Positions 8,891 through 16,414 of a stretch of 64,000 nucleotides of DNA are shown one piece after another. The notes beneath the pieces were generated by a model. That model saw nothing but the letters and a program-made list of their open reading frames with translations, did no database searches and had not been told where the DNA came from. A program made the translations under genes and the position numbers. The stretch's first letter is position 1. Every line of letters begins with the position of its first letter. The DNA comes from Sphingomonas alpina (lineage in GTDB: Bacteria; Pseudomonadota; Alphaproteobacteria; Sphingomonadales; Sphingomonadaceae): positions 5,106,501 through 5,170,500 of the forward strand of contig NZ_CP061038.1 in the NCBI RefSeq assembly GCF_014490665.1, written 5' to 3'.

Positions 8891-9700
8891 TTAATGCGCC
8901 AGCAGCGCGATCAAGGCGATGCTGCCGGCTATGATGCGATACCAGGCGAAGGGCGCAAAACCGTGCTTGCCGACGAAGCTGACGAACCAGCGAATCACTG
9001 CCAACGCGACCAGGAAAGACACCACGAAGCCGATCGCAATCGCAGTGAGATGGGCATTGCCCAGCTCGAATCGGCCCTTGTACAGCGCCAGTGTGGTGGC
9101 CCCCAGCATCGTCGGGATAGCGAGGAAGAAGCTGTATTCAGCCGCCGTCTCACGATCCACACCAAGAGTCAGTGCGCCCATGATGGTCGCGCCCGAGCGG
9201 CTGACGCCGGGAATCATCGACAGGCATTGCACCACGCCGATGACCAGCGCGGTGCGCCATGGCATATCCTCGACTGACCGGGTCTTGATGGTCTTGGCGA
9301 GCCGTTCGATCACCAGGATCAGCACACCGCCCACGATCAGGGCGATCGCCACCACCATCGGCCCGATCACCGGTGCCTCCAGTACGGCCTTGATCGATTT
9401 ATAGGCGATCGCGCCGACCACGGCAGAGGGCAGGAAGCCGAGCAGCACGTTGCGCGTAAAACGGATCGCCGCCGGATCGCGTGCCAGCAACCCCTGCGCT
9501 ACCTTCATGAACCGGCCCCAGAACAGGACCACGACCGCCAGAATCGCGCCAAGCTGAATGACGATGTCGAAAGTCGCATCGGCCTGGGGCAGGCCGAGCA
9601 ACGCCCCGGCCAGGATGAGATGGCCGGTTGAAGACACGGGCAGGAACTCGGTCACCCCCTCGACGATGCCGAGCAGGATGATGATGATCAGGTCGTTCAC
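8891..9700 (-). CDS. uppP: Undecaprenyl-diphosphate phosphatase
   Basis: This 269-residue polytopic membrane protein recycles the lipid carrier for peptidoglycan by removing one phosphate from undecaprenyl diphosphate. Both active-site signatures are present: EGVTEFLPVSSTGHLIL near residues 14-30, with the catalytic Glu/Ser/His, and PGVSRSGATIMGALTLG in the second half, with the Arg and Ser. Six or more hydrophobic helices can be seen, and the length is normal for UppP (BacA). It is likely monocistronic, with about 190 bases of low-content sequence between its stop and the gltD start, including the inverted repeat. Confidence 0.95.
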   Translation of the reverse strand: MNDLIIIILLGIVEGVTEFLPVSSTGHLILAGALLGLPQADATFDIVIQLGAILAVVVLFWGRFMKVAQGLLARDPAAIRFTRNVLLGFLPSAVVGAIAYKSIKAVLEAPVIGPMVVAIALIVGGVLILVIERLAKTIKTRSVEDMPWRTALVIGVVQCLSMIPGVSRSGATIMGALTLGVDRETAAEYSFFLAIPTMLGATTLALYKGRFELGNAHLTAIAIGFVVSFLVALAVIRWFVSFVGKHGFAPFAWYRIIAGSIALIALLAH

Positions 9701-9765
9701 GCGGGATACCCCTTTGGTGCGGCACCGGCCGCGATGTTCCTGTGATTCGGAAAGATATCAGGGCT

Positions 9766-10707
9766 TCAGGCGGCCTCGGCCCGGACGCCGAAGCGCCCCT
9801 GTCGACGATAGCGCACCAGCCAGCCCGGCGCGACAGCGGTCAATGGGGTCGGCTCGATGCCGAAAGCGGCCAGGCCGCTGCCCGTGGTGACGACATTGTC
9901 ACGCAGCAGCATGCGCCATTGGTCGCGCGTGATCGGCGCGAGCGGCAGAAATCCCAAGGTGGCGATTGCCGCGCCGGCAAAGTCGGGCAGTTCGACGATC
10001 ATCGGCTCACGGCCGATCGCGTCTGCGATCCAGTGGATCAGGCCACCCATGGTGATCATATCGGGCCCACCCAGTTCGAAAGTCTTGCCCGCAAAGCCTG
10101 CCGGTTTGGCCAGCGCACGTACCACTGCCTGAGCCGCATCTACGACATAGAGCGGCTGAAACTTCACGCCGGAGCGCATCACCGGCACCACCGGGGCGCT
10201 CGCGATCATGCCCGCGAAGCGATTGACGAACTGATCCTCGCGTCCGAACAACAGCGAGGGACGCAGGATCGTCGCGCCCGGAAAGGCAGTGCGTACCGCG
10301 GCTTCGCCTTCGGCTTTGGTGCGGCCATAGGCCGACGGCGAATCGGTATCCGCGCCCAGTGCCGAGACATGCACCAGCGCGCCGACACCTGCGGCCGCTG
10401 CCGCTTCGGCGACGTGGCGCGCGCCGCGGACCTGCACTGCGTCGAAATCGCCCGACAGGATACCGACCAGGTTGACCACGGCGTCCGATCCCTGGACCGC
10501 GCGGGCTACGCTTTCCGGCCGGGTCACGTCGATTGCGGCGAACTGTGTCTGGCCTAATCCACCCAGCGGTTTGAGGAACAACGCCTGGCGCGGTTCGCGC
10601 TGTGCGATTCGCACCCGCGCGCCGGCCGCAAGCAATTCCTGTGCGACATAGCGCCCCAGGAACCCGCCGCCGCCGATCAGCGTCACCAGTTTGCCGTTCA
10701 TGCTCAT
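9766..10707 (-). CDS. NDUFA9-like NAD(P)-binding protein (atypical SDR)
   Basis: The 313-residue protein opens with VTLIGGGGFLGRYVAQELL, the dinucleotide-binding Rossmann motif of extended/atypical SDR enzymes, and later has VNLVGIL, VHVSALGAD, SAYGRTKAEGE and ILRPSLLFG. This layout is that of the complex I NDUFA9 subfamily (NmrA/epimerase-like), whose members in alphaproteobacteria are associated with respiratory complex I or ubiquinone metabolism. The YxxxK pair (Y-GRTK) is present, so residual catalytic ability cannot be excluded. The start could be the first ATG or the one two codons later (10701). It lies 65 bases upstream of uppP in the same direction. Confidence 0.85.
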   Translation of the reverse strand: MSMNGKLVTLIGGGGFLGRYVAQELLAAGARVRIAQREPRQALFLKPLGGLGQTQFAAIDVTRPESVARAVQGSDAVVNLVGILSGDFDAVQVRGARHVAEAAAAAGVGALVHVSALGADTDSPSAYGRTKAEGEAAVRTAFPGATILRPSLLFGREDQFVNRFAGMIASAPVVPVMRSGVKFQPLYVVDAAQAVVRALAKPAGFAGKTFELGGPDMITMGGLIHWIADAIGREPMIVELPDFAGAAIATLGFLPLAPITRDQWRMLLRDNVVTTGSGLAAFGIEPTPLTAVAPGWLVRYRRQGRFGVRAEAA

Positions 10708-10813
10708 AAAATTCTGCCCATATATGCCTTGGCGTACGCCGATCCCCTTGCCGCATCAGGAGGCATGTTGACAAGGCCGCCACCGCTCCCCTAGAGCCCC
10801 CCGCCTACCCCGT

Positions 10814-10900
10814 GCCCAGATGGCGGAATTGGTAGACGCACCAGCTTCAGGTGCTGGCGATCGCAAGGTCGTGGAGGTTCGAGTCCTCTTCTGGGCACCA
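10814..10900 (+). tRNA. tRNA-Leu (anticodon CAG)
   Basis: The 87-base gene folds as a type-II tRNA. The acceptor stem GCCCAGA pairs with TCTGGGC, the D-loop is GGCGGAATTGGTAGAC, the anticodon stem CCAGC/GCTGG encloses a loop TTCAGGT giving CAG, a long variable arm follows, then T-arm GGTTCGAGTCC. The 3' end carries discriminator A and an encoded CCA. The 3' end is the integration site of the adjacent island, so this copy was rebuilt by element DNA on insertion. Confidence 0.97.
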
Positions 10901-10904
10901 TTTG
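10878..10904 (+). other. Left attachment site of the genomic island (attL, tRNA-Leu 3' end)
   Basis: These 27 bases span the T-arm, acceptor stem, CCA and four bases beyond. The same sequence, lacking one G in a GGG run, recurs at 33687-33712 with no tRNA body around it. A tRNA 3' end flanked by an integrase gene and duplicated about 22.8 kb away is the standard geometry of an integrated element. Confidence 0.85.
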
Positions 10905-11004
10905 TTCTTCCGAGAACGTCCGAAAAACGGCAGATTTCTGCCGTTTTTTGTGCTATGCCCGTCCGGTCAAATCCGGGCTGATCCAGCACCAATCGGGAAC
11001 AAAC

Positions 11005-11024
11005 ATGGTATCCTGCATGGTATC
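11005..11024 (+). repeat. Paired ATGGTATC direct repeats, left island end (candidate integrase arm sites)
   Basis: ATGGTATC occurs at 11005-11012 and 11017-11024, a 12-base period. The right end of the island has the same 8-mer twice, again 12 bases apart, at 33615 and 33627. Matching pairs just inside both boundaries suggest arm-type binding sites of the tyrosine integrase; this is inferred from position only. Confidence 0.5.
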
Positions 11025-11054
11025 GGCGGCCCTCAATGGACGGGCCGATACCAT
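11017..11054. promoter_or_regulatory. 11-bp inverted repeat ending in the integrase start codon
   Basis: ATGGTATCGGC (11017-11027) pairs perfectly with GCCGATACCAT (11044-11054) across a 16-base loop. The right arm includes the first two bases of the chosen integrase ATG. As RNA it would hide the start codon; as DNA it could be an autoregulatory integrase or excisionase site. The left arm contains one of the candidate arm sites. Confidence 0.45.
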
Positions 11055-12285
11055 GGGAAAACTGTTCGCTACGACTATCGCCAACGCCAAGCCGGCCGAC
11101 CGGGACTACAAGCTTACCGACGGCTCAGGCCTTTATCTTCTCGTCAAGCCGAATGGCCGGAAGCTCTGGCGGCTCAACTACAGCCACCTCGGCAAGCAGC
11201 GCACGCTGTCGTTCGGCGCATGGCCGGATGTCGGGCTCGCCGACGCCCGCGCCCAGCGCGACGACGCGCGGCGGATGATCGCTGCAGGCCTAGATCCTTC
11301 GCACGAGAAGAAGCTGGCGACCGCGCGTGAAATGATTTCCGAGGAAAACAGCTTCAAGATCGTCGCGGAGGAATGGCTCGCGAAGAACGAGCGCGAGGAC
11401 ATGGCCGACGTCACGCTCGCCAAAATCCGCTGGCTGCTCGACAAGGCCTATCCCAAGCTCGGCAACCGTCCGATCGCCAAGATCACCGCGCAGGAAGTGC
11501 TGGCGGTGCTCCGTGCCGTCGAGGCAACGGGGCGCTACGAGAGTGCGCGCCGGATGCGCAGCGTGCTGAGCCGCGTGTTCCGCTACGCGATCGCCACCAC
11601 CCGCGCGGAGACCGATCCGGCGCGGGATCTACGCGGCGCACTCACGGTACCGAAGGTAAAACACCTTGCCGCAATCACTACCGAGAAGGGTGCCGGCGAA
11701 CTGATGCGGGCGATCGAAGGCTACACAGGCCATGCGATCACGCTCCATGCGCTGCGGCTTTCGGCGCATCTGTTCGTCCGCCCCGGCGAGCTGCGGCAGG
11801 CCGAATGGAGCGAGTTCGACTTCGACCGTTCGGTCTGGTCAATCCCGGCCGAGAAGATGAAGATGCGTCGGCCGCATCGCGTGCCGCTCTCGACCCAGGC
11901 CGTCGCGCTCTTCGAGGAACTGCACGAACTCACCGGCAACTGGCGCTATTGCTTCGCGTCCTTCCGTACGCCGCGACGGCCGATGTCGGAGAACACCGTC
12001 AACGCAGCGCTGCGCGTGCTCGGATTCAAGCAGGGTGAGATGACCGCGCACGGCTTCCGGGCAATGGCCGCGACGCTGCTCAACGAGTCGGGGCTGTTCA
12101 ATCCCGATGCGATCGAGCGCCAGCTTGCACACATGGAGAACAACGGCGTGCGTCGTGCCTACACGCGCGGCGAATACTGGGAAGAGCGTGTCCGCATGAT
12201 GCAGCACTGGTCGGACCACCTCGATCATCTGCGCGACGGCGCCAGGATCCTGAAGCCGAACTTCGGCGGGCGTAATGGCATCTGA
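11053..12285 (+). CDS. P4-type tyrosine recombinase (island integrase)
   Basis: This protein catalyses integration and excision of the island at tRNA-Leu. From the ATG at 11053 it has 410 residues: an N-terminal arm-DNA-binding domain (DUF4102 type) with LTDGSGLYLLVKPNGRK, a SAM-like core-binding domain (about 100-200) and the catalytic domain with RPGELRQAEW (first Arg), HGFRAMAATLL (His-Arg pair), LAHMENNGVRRAY (second His and likely Tyr nucleophile). The frame stays open back to 10948, but the upstream residues do not fit the family. It reads away from the tRNA, which is normal for this class. The start codon is part of an inverted repeat. All catalytic positions look intact, so the element may still excise if its att sites allow. 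Confidence 0.95.
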   Translation: MGKLFATTIANAKPADRDYKLTDGSGLYLLVKPNGRKLWRLNYSHLGKQRTLSFGAWPDVGLADARAQRDDARRMIAAGLDPSHEKKLATAREMISEENSFKIVAEEWLAKNEREDMADVTLAKIRWLLDKAYPKLGNRPIAKITAQEVLAVLRAVEATGRYESARRMRSVLSRVFRYAIATTRAETDPARDLRGALTVPKVKHLAAITTEKGAGELMRAIEGYTGHAITLHALRLSAHLFVRPGELRQAEWSEFDFDRSVWSIPAEKMKMRRPHRVPLSTQAVALFEELHELTGNWRYCFASFRTPRRPMSENTVNAALRVLGFKQGEMTAHGFRAMAATLLNESGLFNPDAIERQLAHMENNGVRRAYTRGEYWEERVRMMQHWSDHLDHLRDGARILKPNFGGRNGI

Positions 12286-12387
12286 CTTCGATAGAGGCCG
12301 CGATGTCGGCTCATCGGTCGGGACGCATTTGCCCTGACGGGGCGGGATCCATTCGCGGGCGACCGGCGGATAGGACGATGTTATTCA

Positions 12388-13986
12388 TTGCTCGTGACCG
12401 ACATTGATCCCGACCCGGCCGGCTGCCCGACTTTCGATCTGAGCGATCTCGAGCCTGCGGAGCTTGACCAGCTTGCCAAGACCATCGGCGGTTCAGTTGT
12501 TTTGATCGTGCCCGTGCCAAGCATCGGGTCCAGCAACTCGCACATCGACATCTGTGATGACCTGATCGAGGCATCCTGGGTGGCCGAGTGCATCGCCACC
12601 GTAGCCGCGTCGGTGACCGCGCGGGAGGACTATGATCGAACGGCATATCGTACCCGCTACCTGCTCTCGGTGAAGGAGCCTCGGCCGGGGTTCGGGCTTG
12701 TCATTCGGAAATGCGCGACCCTCTTTGCCCGGGAGGACGAGGAATTCGGAGAGGGGGGTATCTATCGCTACGATGCCGTTCGCGGCGAGGTACTGGACTA
12801 CGAGGATGAACTTCACCGACGAACATGCCGGGTCCCTGAAATTCTCGAATCCTACTACGCGAATCTTGTTGGTGGCGCCTATAGCGAGTTTCGATCCGAG
12901 GCGCCCGAGCGTTACGCCGACGACCTGGCCAGGCATCCCGAGCGCCGGGTCGAGTTCTGGAAGAGCGCTTTCAGCGGGCGGTTGGGTACGGCCTGCTATA
13001 CCTCCTGCGACAGCTGGCTCATCCCGGCGGACATCGAGCCCGATACCCTTTTCGAGGCGACGCACCAGAAATACCGAACCGAGGAATTTCTAGAAGGGCA
13101 GATCCTGACGATCGCGAACGCCTCGTACGCGGTTGCCGACGGGGTGATGATGCACTTCCCGATGAGCCTGTATTTCAAGTCGCGGGTTTGCGCGAGCTTC
13201 GCCGTGCTGGAGCACGGCGAAAGCTGGCCATCCGAGTCGTTTGACTGGTCGGACGCCTCCTTCACGCATTCACCTTACTGGCACATGAGGCGTTCCGGCC
13301 TGCCGGAGATCATGCGGGCGCCCGATCCGCGCGACGCAGCCTGTCTCGTCGATTCAAACGGTTCGCTTGTCATCATCAACGATGGGAAGTTCCGCCATAT
13401 TCTTTATGACACGAAGCTTCTTCCCCCGGGTGACGTGGCGAGCCTCCACTCCACGCTGATGGACACATCCGAACTCATCGCGACAGGCATGGGTGGTTCG
13501 CCTGCTGTCACCTGTGACTGGGCCACGCTGACCGACGAACTGTTCGAGCAGCTGTGCTACGACGTCATTCTGGCTCACCCGCGGTTCGACCCGGATACGA
13601 TCAGGAAGCACGGCAAGTCCCGGTCCCGGGACGGCGGGCGAGACATCGAGGTATTCGACATGCCCCGCCACACGGGCGGCATCCGGCGAAAGTGGATTTT
13701 CCAGTGCAAGCTGGTGCGTGGCGGAGGGTCGCTGTCCGCAACGAAGGTGCTCGATATTGGCGATATGCTCGACCACTATGGCGTAGGCGGCTTTGGGGTC
13801 ATGACTTCTGCACCGATCGACGCGACGCTCTATGACAAGCTTGATTCGGTATGCGACAGGCGCGGGGTTGAAAAGCTGACGTTCTCGGTGCTTGAGCTCG
13901 AGCGAGCGCTCGCCAGAAATCCGGTCCTGAAAGATCGGTACTTCGGCGCGGACGGGGTCGATCCGACGGCTGGAGCCAGTTCCTAG
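12388..13986 (+). CDS. Mrr-like restriction endonuclease domain protein
   Basis: The reading frame gives 532 residues from a TTG; a GTG two codons later is equally possible and no strong ribosome site decides between them. The first 370 or so residues match no family I know. The C-terminal part is a PD-(D/E)XK nuclease of the Mrr kind: a helix DELFEQLCYDVI, then DGGRDIEVF with the metal-binding Asp near residue 415, then FQCK with the catalytic Lys at 441, and a strand-helix GGFGVMTSAP. Such proteins cut foreign or modified DNA. Its stop codon overlaps that of the convergent gene at CTAG. It is the first cargo gene after the integrase. Function as a defence nuclease is inferred. Confidence 0.7.
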   Translation: MLVTDIDPDPAGCPTFDLSDLEPAELDQLAKTIGGSVVLIVPVPSIGSSNSHIDICDDLIEASWVAECIATVAASVTAREDYDRTAYRTRYLLSVKEPRPGFGLVIRKCATLFAREDEEFGEGGIYRYDAVRGEVLDYEDELHRRTCRVPEILESYYANLVGGAYSEFRSEAPERYADDLARHPERRVEFWKSAFSGRLGTACYTSCDSWLIPADIEPDTLFEATHQKYRTEEFLEGQILTIANASYAVADGVMMHFPMSLYFKSRVCASFAVLEHGESWPSESFDWSDASFTHSPYWHMRRSGLPEIMRAPDPRDAACLVDSNGSLVIINDGKFRHILYDTKLLPPGDVASLHSTLMDTSELIATGMGGSPAVTCDWATLTDELFEQLCYDVILAHPRFDPDTIRKHGKSRSRDGGRDIEVFDMPRHTGGIRRKWIFQCKLVRGGGSLSATKVLDIGDMLDHYGVGGFGVMTSAPIDATLYDKLDSVCDRRGVEKLTFSVLELERALARNPVLKDRYFGADGVDPTAGASS

Positions 13987-15152
13987 TCGCGATACGTCCC
14001 GCCGGTGACGCTTGCGATTTCCTCCAGAACGGAGCGTGGATCGCCGGCCAGCCGATCATGTGCTTCGATCCTGCGTTCAGCCCATGCAAGCCATTCCACC
14101 GTTTCGACGCCGCCGACCGCTTCACCATCGATGGGAAGGGCGTCGCGAAGCACTGCGAGGAAGGCTCTGGCAGCCTCTGCTTCCCGCCAGTTGCCGGCAA
14201 GCTCCAGCAGCTTGCGAAACCGCGCCTTGTCGAGCCTGCGCTCTTCCTCGCGTCGGTACCGTTCTCGCTCGGCCTCCTGGTGCCGGCGCTTGTCGTCCTC
14301 GCGCTGCCGGCGCACGGCCTCAAGCGCCGGAAAGGCGGCCAGGATGCCGTCCACGACTTCGCCGAGCCGCTCCTCTATTCTACCCTGCCTGGAATCCTCC
14401 CATTCAGGACGCCCACCCGGCATCCAGGTCTTGATTTCGAACACCAGGCTGTCCGTTTCATAGAGTTCGTACCTCCAGTCCTGCGCACCGGGTTCGCGCC
14501 AGCGAAGCTCCCGGGCATCCAGCGGGCGCTTTCCCCGCTTCATGCGATATCGGAGCTGGAACTCGATCTGCTCCGCGCCCTGCAACATGAGCAGGGCAAA
14601 CCGCTCGCCCTTCCTGACGGTAACGCCACGAGCTTCGACGGCCTTGAAGATCGCGTCCGCCACGAGCAGTCGCCTGCGGTCAGCCGGCGTCAACGGCACG
14701 GGCGTGACGAGGCGCTTCAGCCGGTGATCATAGACGGTATCCCTTGCCCTGACCTCCTTCTCGCGTATTGCGATCCATTCCGCGACAAGCGGATGGGGAC
14801 GGGTCACGCGTTCGCCAATCCCCGGAGCTTTCTCGGGTTTGACCTGCGCGTCCGTTTCTGACGCAAGGGCCTTCGGAGGCCGTGGCGGCTTCCGGACGAT
14901 CTCGATGCAGTCGGGAATCCCGCTTCGCGCCGGTTCCAGCGCATGGACCTTCACCGGCATGCCGAGCTCCACCCGCGTCCAATGGCCATTGTCGGGCCGC
15001 GCGATATTGTGTTGGCCCCAGAGCCTGCTGAGCTCGGTCCCGGTCGTACCCAGCTGTTCGGCGACCTTCTTCAGGGGTGCCGCCCAGATGAGCGCATACA
15101 GTTCCTCGCGGGAGATCGTGATTGTGGCGTGCGCCCCCGGATTCCCGCTCAA
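13983..15152 (-). CDS. Conserved hypothetical protein with N-terminal HTH-like segment
   Basis: The 389-residue protein begins with ISREELYALIWAAPLKKVAEQLG and continues to HNIARPDNGHW. This resembles a recurring N-terminal module in mobile-element proteins (R-x-x-LY-x-x-VW..P...LA..-GxS, ending in P-x-x-GYW) that looks like a helix-turn-helix. The middle region is mixed alpha/beta, and a highly charged Glu/Arg coiled coil (EAERERYRREEERRLDKARFRKL) lies near residue 300. No catalytic motif is evident. It is convergent with the Mrr-like gene and reads in the same direction as the conjugation remnant. Function unknown; DNA binding is a guess from the N-terminus. Confidence 0.65.
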   Translation of the reverse strand: MSGNPGAHATITISREELYALIWAAPLKKVAEQLGTTGTELSRLWGQHNIARPDNGHWTRVELGMPVKVHALEPARSGIPDCIEIVRKPPRPPKALASETDAQVKPEKAPGIGERVTRPHPLVAEWIAIREKEVRARDTVYDHRLKRLVTPVPLTPADRRRLLVADAIFKAVEARGVTVRKGERFALLMLQGAEQIEFQLRYRMKRGKRPLDARELRWREPGAQDWRYELYETDSLVFEIKTWMPGGRPEWEDSRQGRIEERLGEVVDGILAAFPALEAVRRQREDDKRRHQEAERERYRREEERRLDKARFRKLLELAGNWREAEAARAFLAVLRDALPIDGEAVGGVETVEWLAWAERRIEAHDRLAGDPRSVLEEIASVTGGTYRD

Positions 15153-15292
15153 GGCTTCCCTCCTGCCGAGACGATCAGGTCCAAGATCAAGGCGAGAATC
15201 TCCCTAGGTATCGATTGCGAGCGGCACAATCGCCCGCCTGAGTGACAATCCTGGGAGCGAAATCGGTAATGACAAATTCGTCCACGGCAGGC

Positions 15293-15526
15293 CTATGCGC
15301 CGATCAGCTTCTTCAGGCTGCGATAGGGAATGAAGGTGGATCGGCCGATCTTGACCGTTTCTACCTGACCGGACTTGATCAACTCGTAGAGCGTCGACCG
15401 GCCGATACCGGTGAGTTTCACCGCAGTCGCGACGCGCACGCTGATCGGCTCTGCCGGCAACTCCTGCTGCGAAGCGAGCGCTTCCTCGGCGAGGTGCTTC
15501 CGCTCTTCGATGCCTGATCCTCGCAT
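15293..15526 (-). CDS. AlpA/excisionase-like helix-turn-helix protein
   Basis: The start at 15526 gives 77 residues, with the ATG overlapping the preceding stop by one base (TGATG). The core reads ISVRVATAVKLTGIGRSTLYELIKSG followed by KIGRSTFIPYRSLKKLI, a winged-helix MerR/AlpA-type DNA-binding domain (HTH_17) typical of excisionases and element regulators. Translation of the same frame further upstream is Arg/Cys-rich shadow sequence of the neighbouring gene. It is the last gene of the trbG-trbI-DUF2274-TGT-like series. It may control excision of the island or of the older conjugative element. Confidence 0.8.
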   Translation of the reverse strand: MRGSGIEERKHLAEEALASQQELPAEPISVRVATAVKLTGIGRSTLYELIKSGQVETVKIGRSTFIPYRSLKKLIGA

Positions 15527-16170
15527 CACACCGTCCTTTCGGCCAGCCAGCCTTCGATATCGCCCTGCCGCCGAGCAAGGTCGAGCGGTGGCAGCGCAGA
15601 CGCAAACCGCGAAACGCCGGAGCCGTCGAAGCTGTCGATCCCGGCCGCGGCGCAAAGGCGAATGCGTCGCGCGCTGTTGACACGTCCGACATGGCAGATC
15701 GCGCCGCGATGATGGGCGAGGCGCGCCCATCGCGCCATTGTCGCCAGCTTCCAGACCGTGTCCCCGCCAACGAAGATTCCCGTCCGCGGACCAATCAGGT
15801 CGCGAATGTGCCCGGGATTCATGCCGTTCTGAACCGGGATCAGGAGGGTCTTGCCGGACAGGGTCTGGCGACGCCGGAGTCTTTCAAGCCAAGCCCGCGA
15901 GAACCTCAGCGAGGCGATACCGCCCATGACAATGTCCGGCACGACGATCCAGTCGGCATCCTGTCCTACCAGCGCAACAGCCTTCTCGAACGCCGCCTCA
16001 TGAAACCGCTCGCCGCGCTGGAACGAGGTCCATGCGCCATTGTCGAGCGCGTAGCGGAATCCTTCGGTACGGAGCACCCCGCGCGCGGACAGCATGAGCC
16101 GCCATCCGGCACTGCGAAGTGCGTCGAGGTTACGGCGGGTGCCCGTTCGCGAGGCGTAGGCGATCATCAT
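15526..16170 (-). CDS. Small TGT-like / DpdA-like protein (queuine tRNA-ribosyltransferase fold)
   Basis: From the ATG at 16170 the protein has 214 residues, about half the length of bacterial TGT. Four spots line up with the TGT/DpdA active site: ALDNGAW (Asp43, in the place of the TGT general-base DSGG motif), VVPDIVMGG (Asp79), IFVGGDT (Gly135-Gly136, in the place of the base-binding GGLSVGE), and GIDSFDGSG (Asp182, in the place of the nucleophile in MFDCV). I see no zinc-binding CxCxxC in the C-terminus. TGT exchanges guanine for a deazaguanine in tRNA; DpdA does so in DNA. Whether this short protein is active is unknown. It sits between the DUF2274 gene and the AlpA-like gene. Confidence 0.55.
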   Translation of the reverse strand: MMIAYASRTGTRRNLDALRSAGWRLMLSARGVLRTEGFRYALDNGAWTSFQRGERFHEAAFEKAVALVGQDADWIVVPDIVMGGIASLRFSRAWLERLRRRQTLSGKTLLIPVQNGMNPGHIRDLIGPRTGIFVGGDTVWKLATMARWARLAHHRGAICHVGRVNSARRIRLCAAAGIDSFDGSGVSRFASALPPLDLARRQGDIEGWLAERTV

Positions 16171-16183
16171 CGGCGGAGATCGA

Positions 16184-16408
16184 TCATTCCGCCTGTCCCC
16201 GCCGCGCTCGCGTGAATGCCCGATCGCTTTCAAGGAAGCTCGCGAGCATCGTCGGGATGAGTTCCGTCACCGGCTCCTCCCGAGCATAGGTCTCGGCATA
16301 GAGCGCGGCATAGTCCGCGAGCGCCTGGTGCAGGTCAGGCGTTACGAGGATCGTGAGCTTGACCGGATTGCGGTCCGGCAGCCTGGCGAGCTTCAGGTCG
16401 ACCATCAT
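16184..16408 (-). CDS. DUF2274 protein (conjugation-module associated)
   Basis: A 74-residue protein with LKLARLPDRNPVKLTILVTPDLHQALADYAALY and a helical C-terminus ending near LIPTMLASFLESDRAF. This is the typical DUF2274 pattern: a small protein encoded directly after trbI in trb-type mating-pair-formation clusters of alpha- and gammaproteobacteria. The strand-helix-helix layout resembles a ribbon-helix-helix DNA-binding protein, but that is inference. It starts six bases after the trbI stop, so the two are co-translated. The start may be the first or second Met. Confidence 0.85.
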   Translation of the reverse strand: MMVDLKLARLPDRNPVKLTILVTPDLHQALADYAALYAETYAREEPVTELIPTMLASFLESDRAFTRARRGQAE

Positions 16409-16414
16409 CGACTC

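Noticed and set aside
10948-11052. N-terminal extension of the integrase
   Set aside because: The extra 35 codons run through the repeats and do not resemble the family N-terminus.
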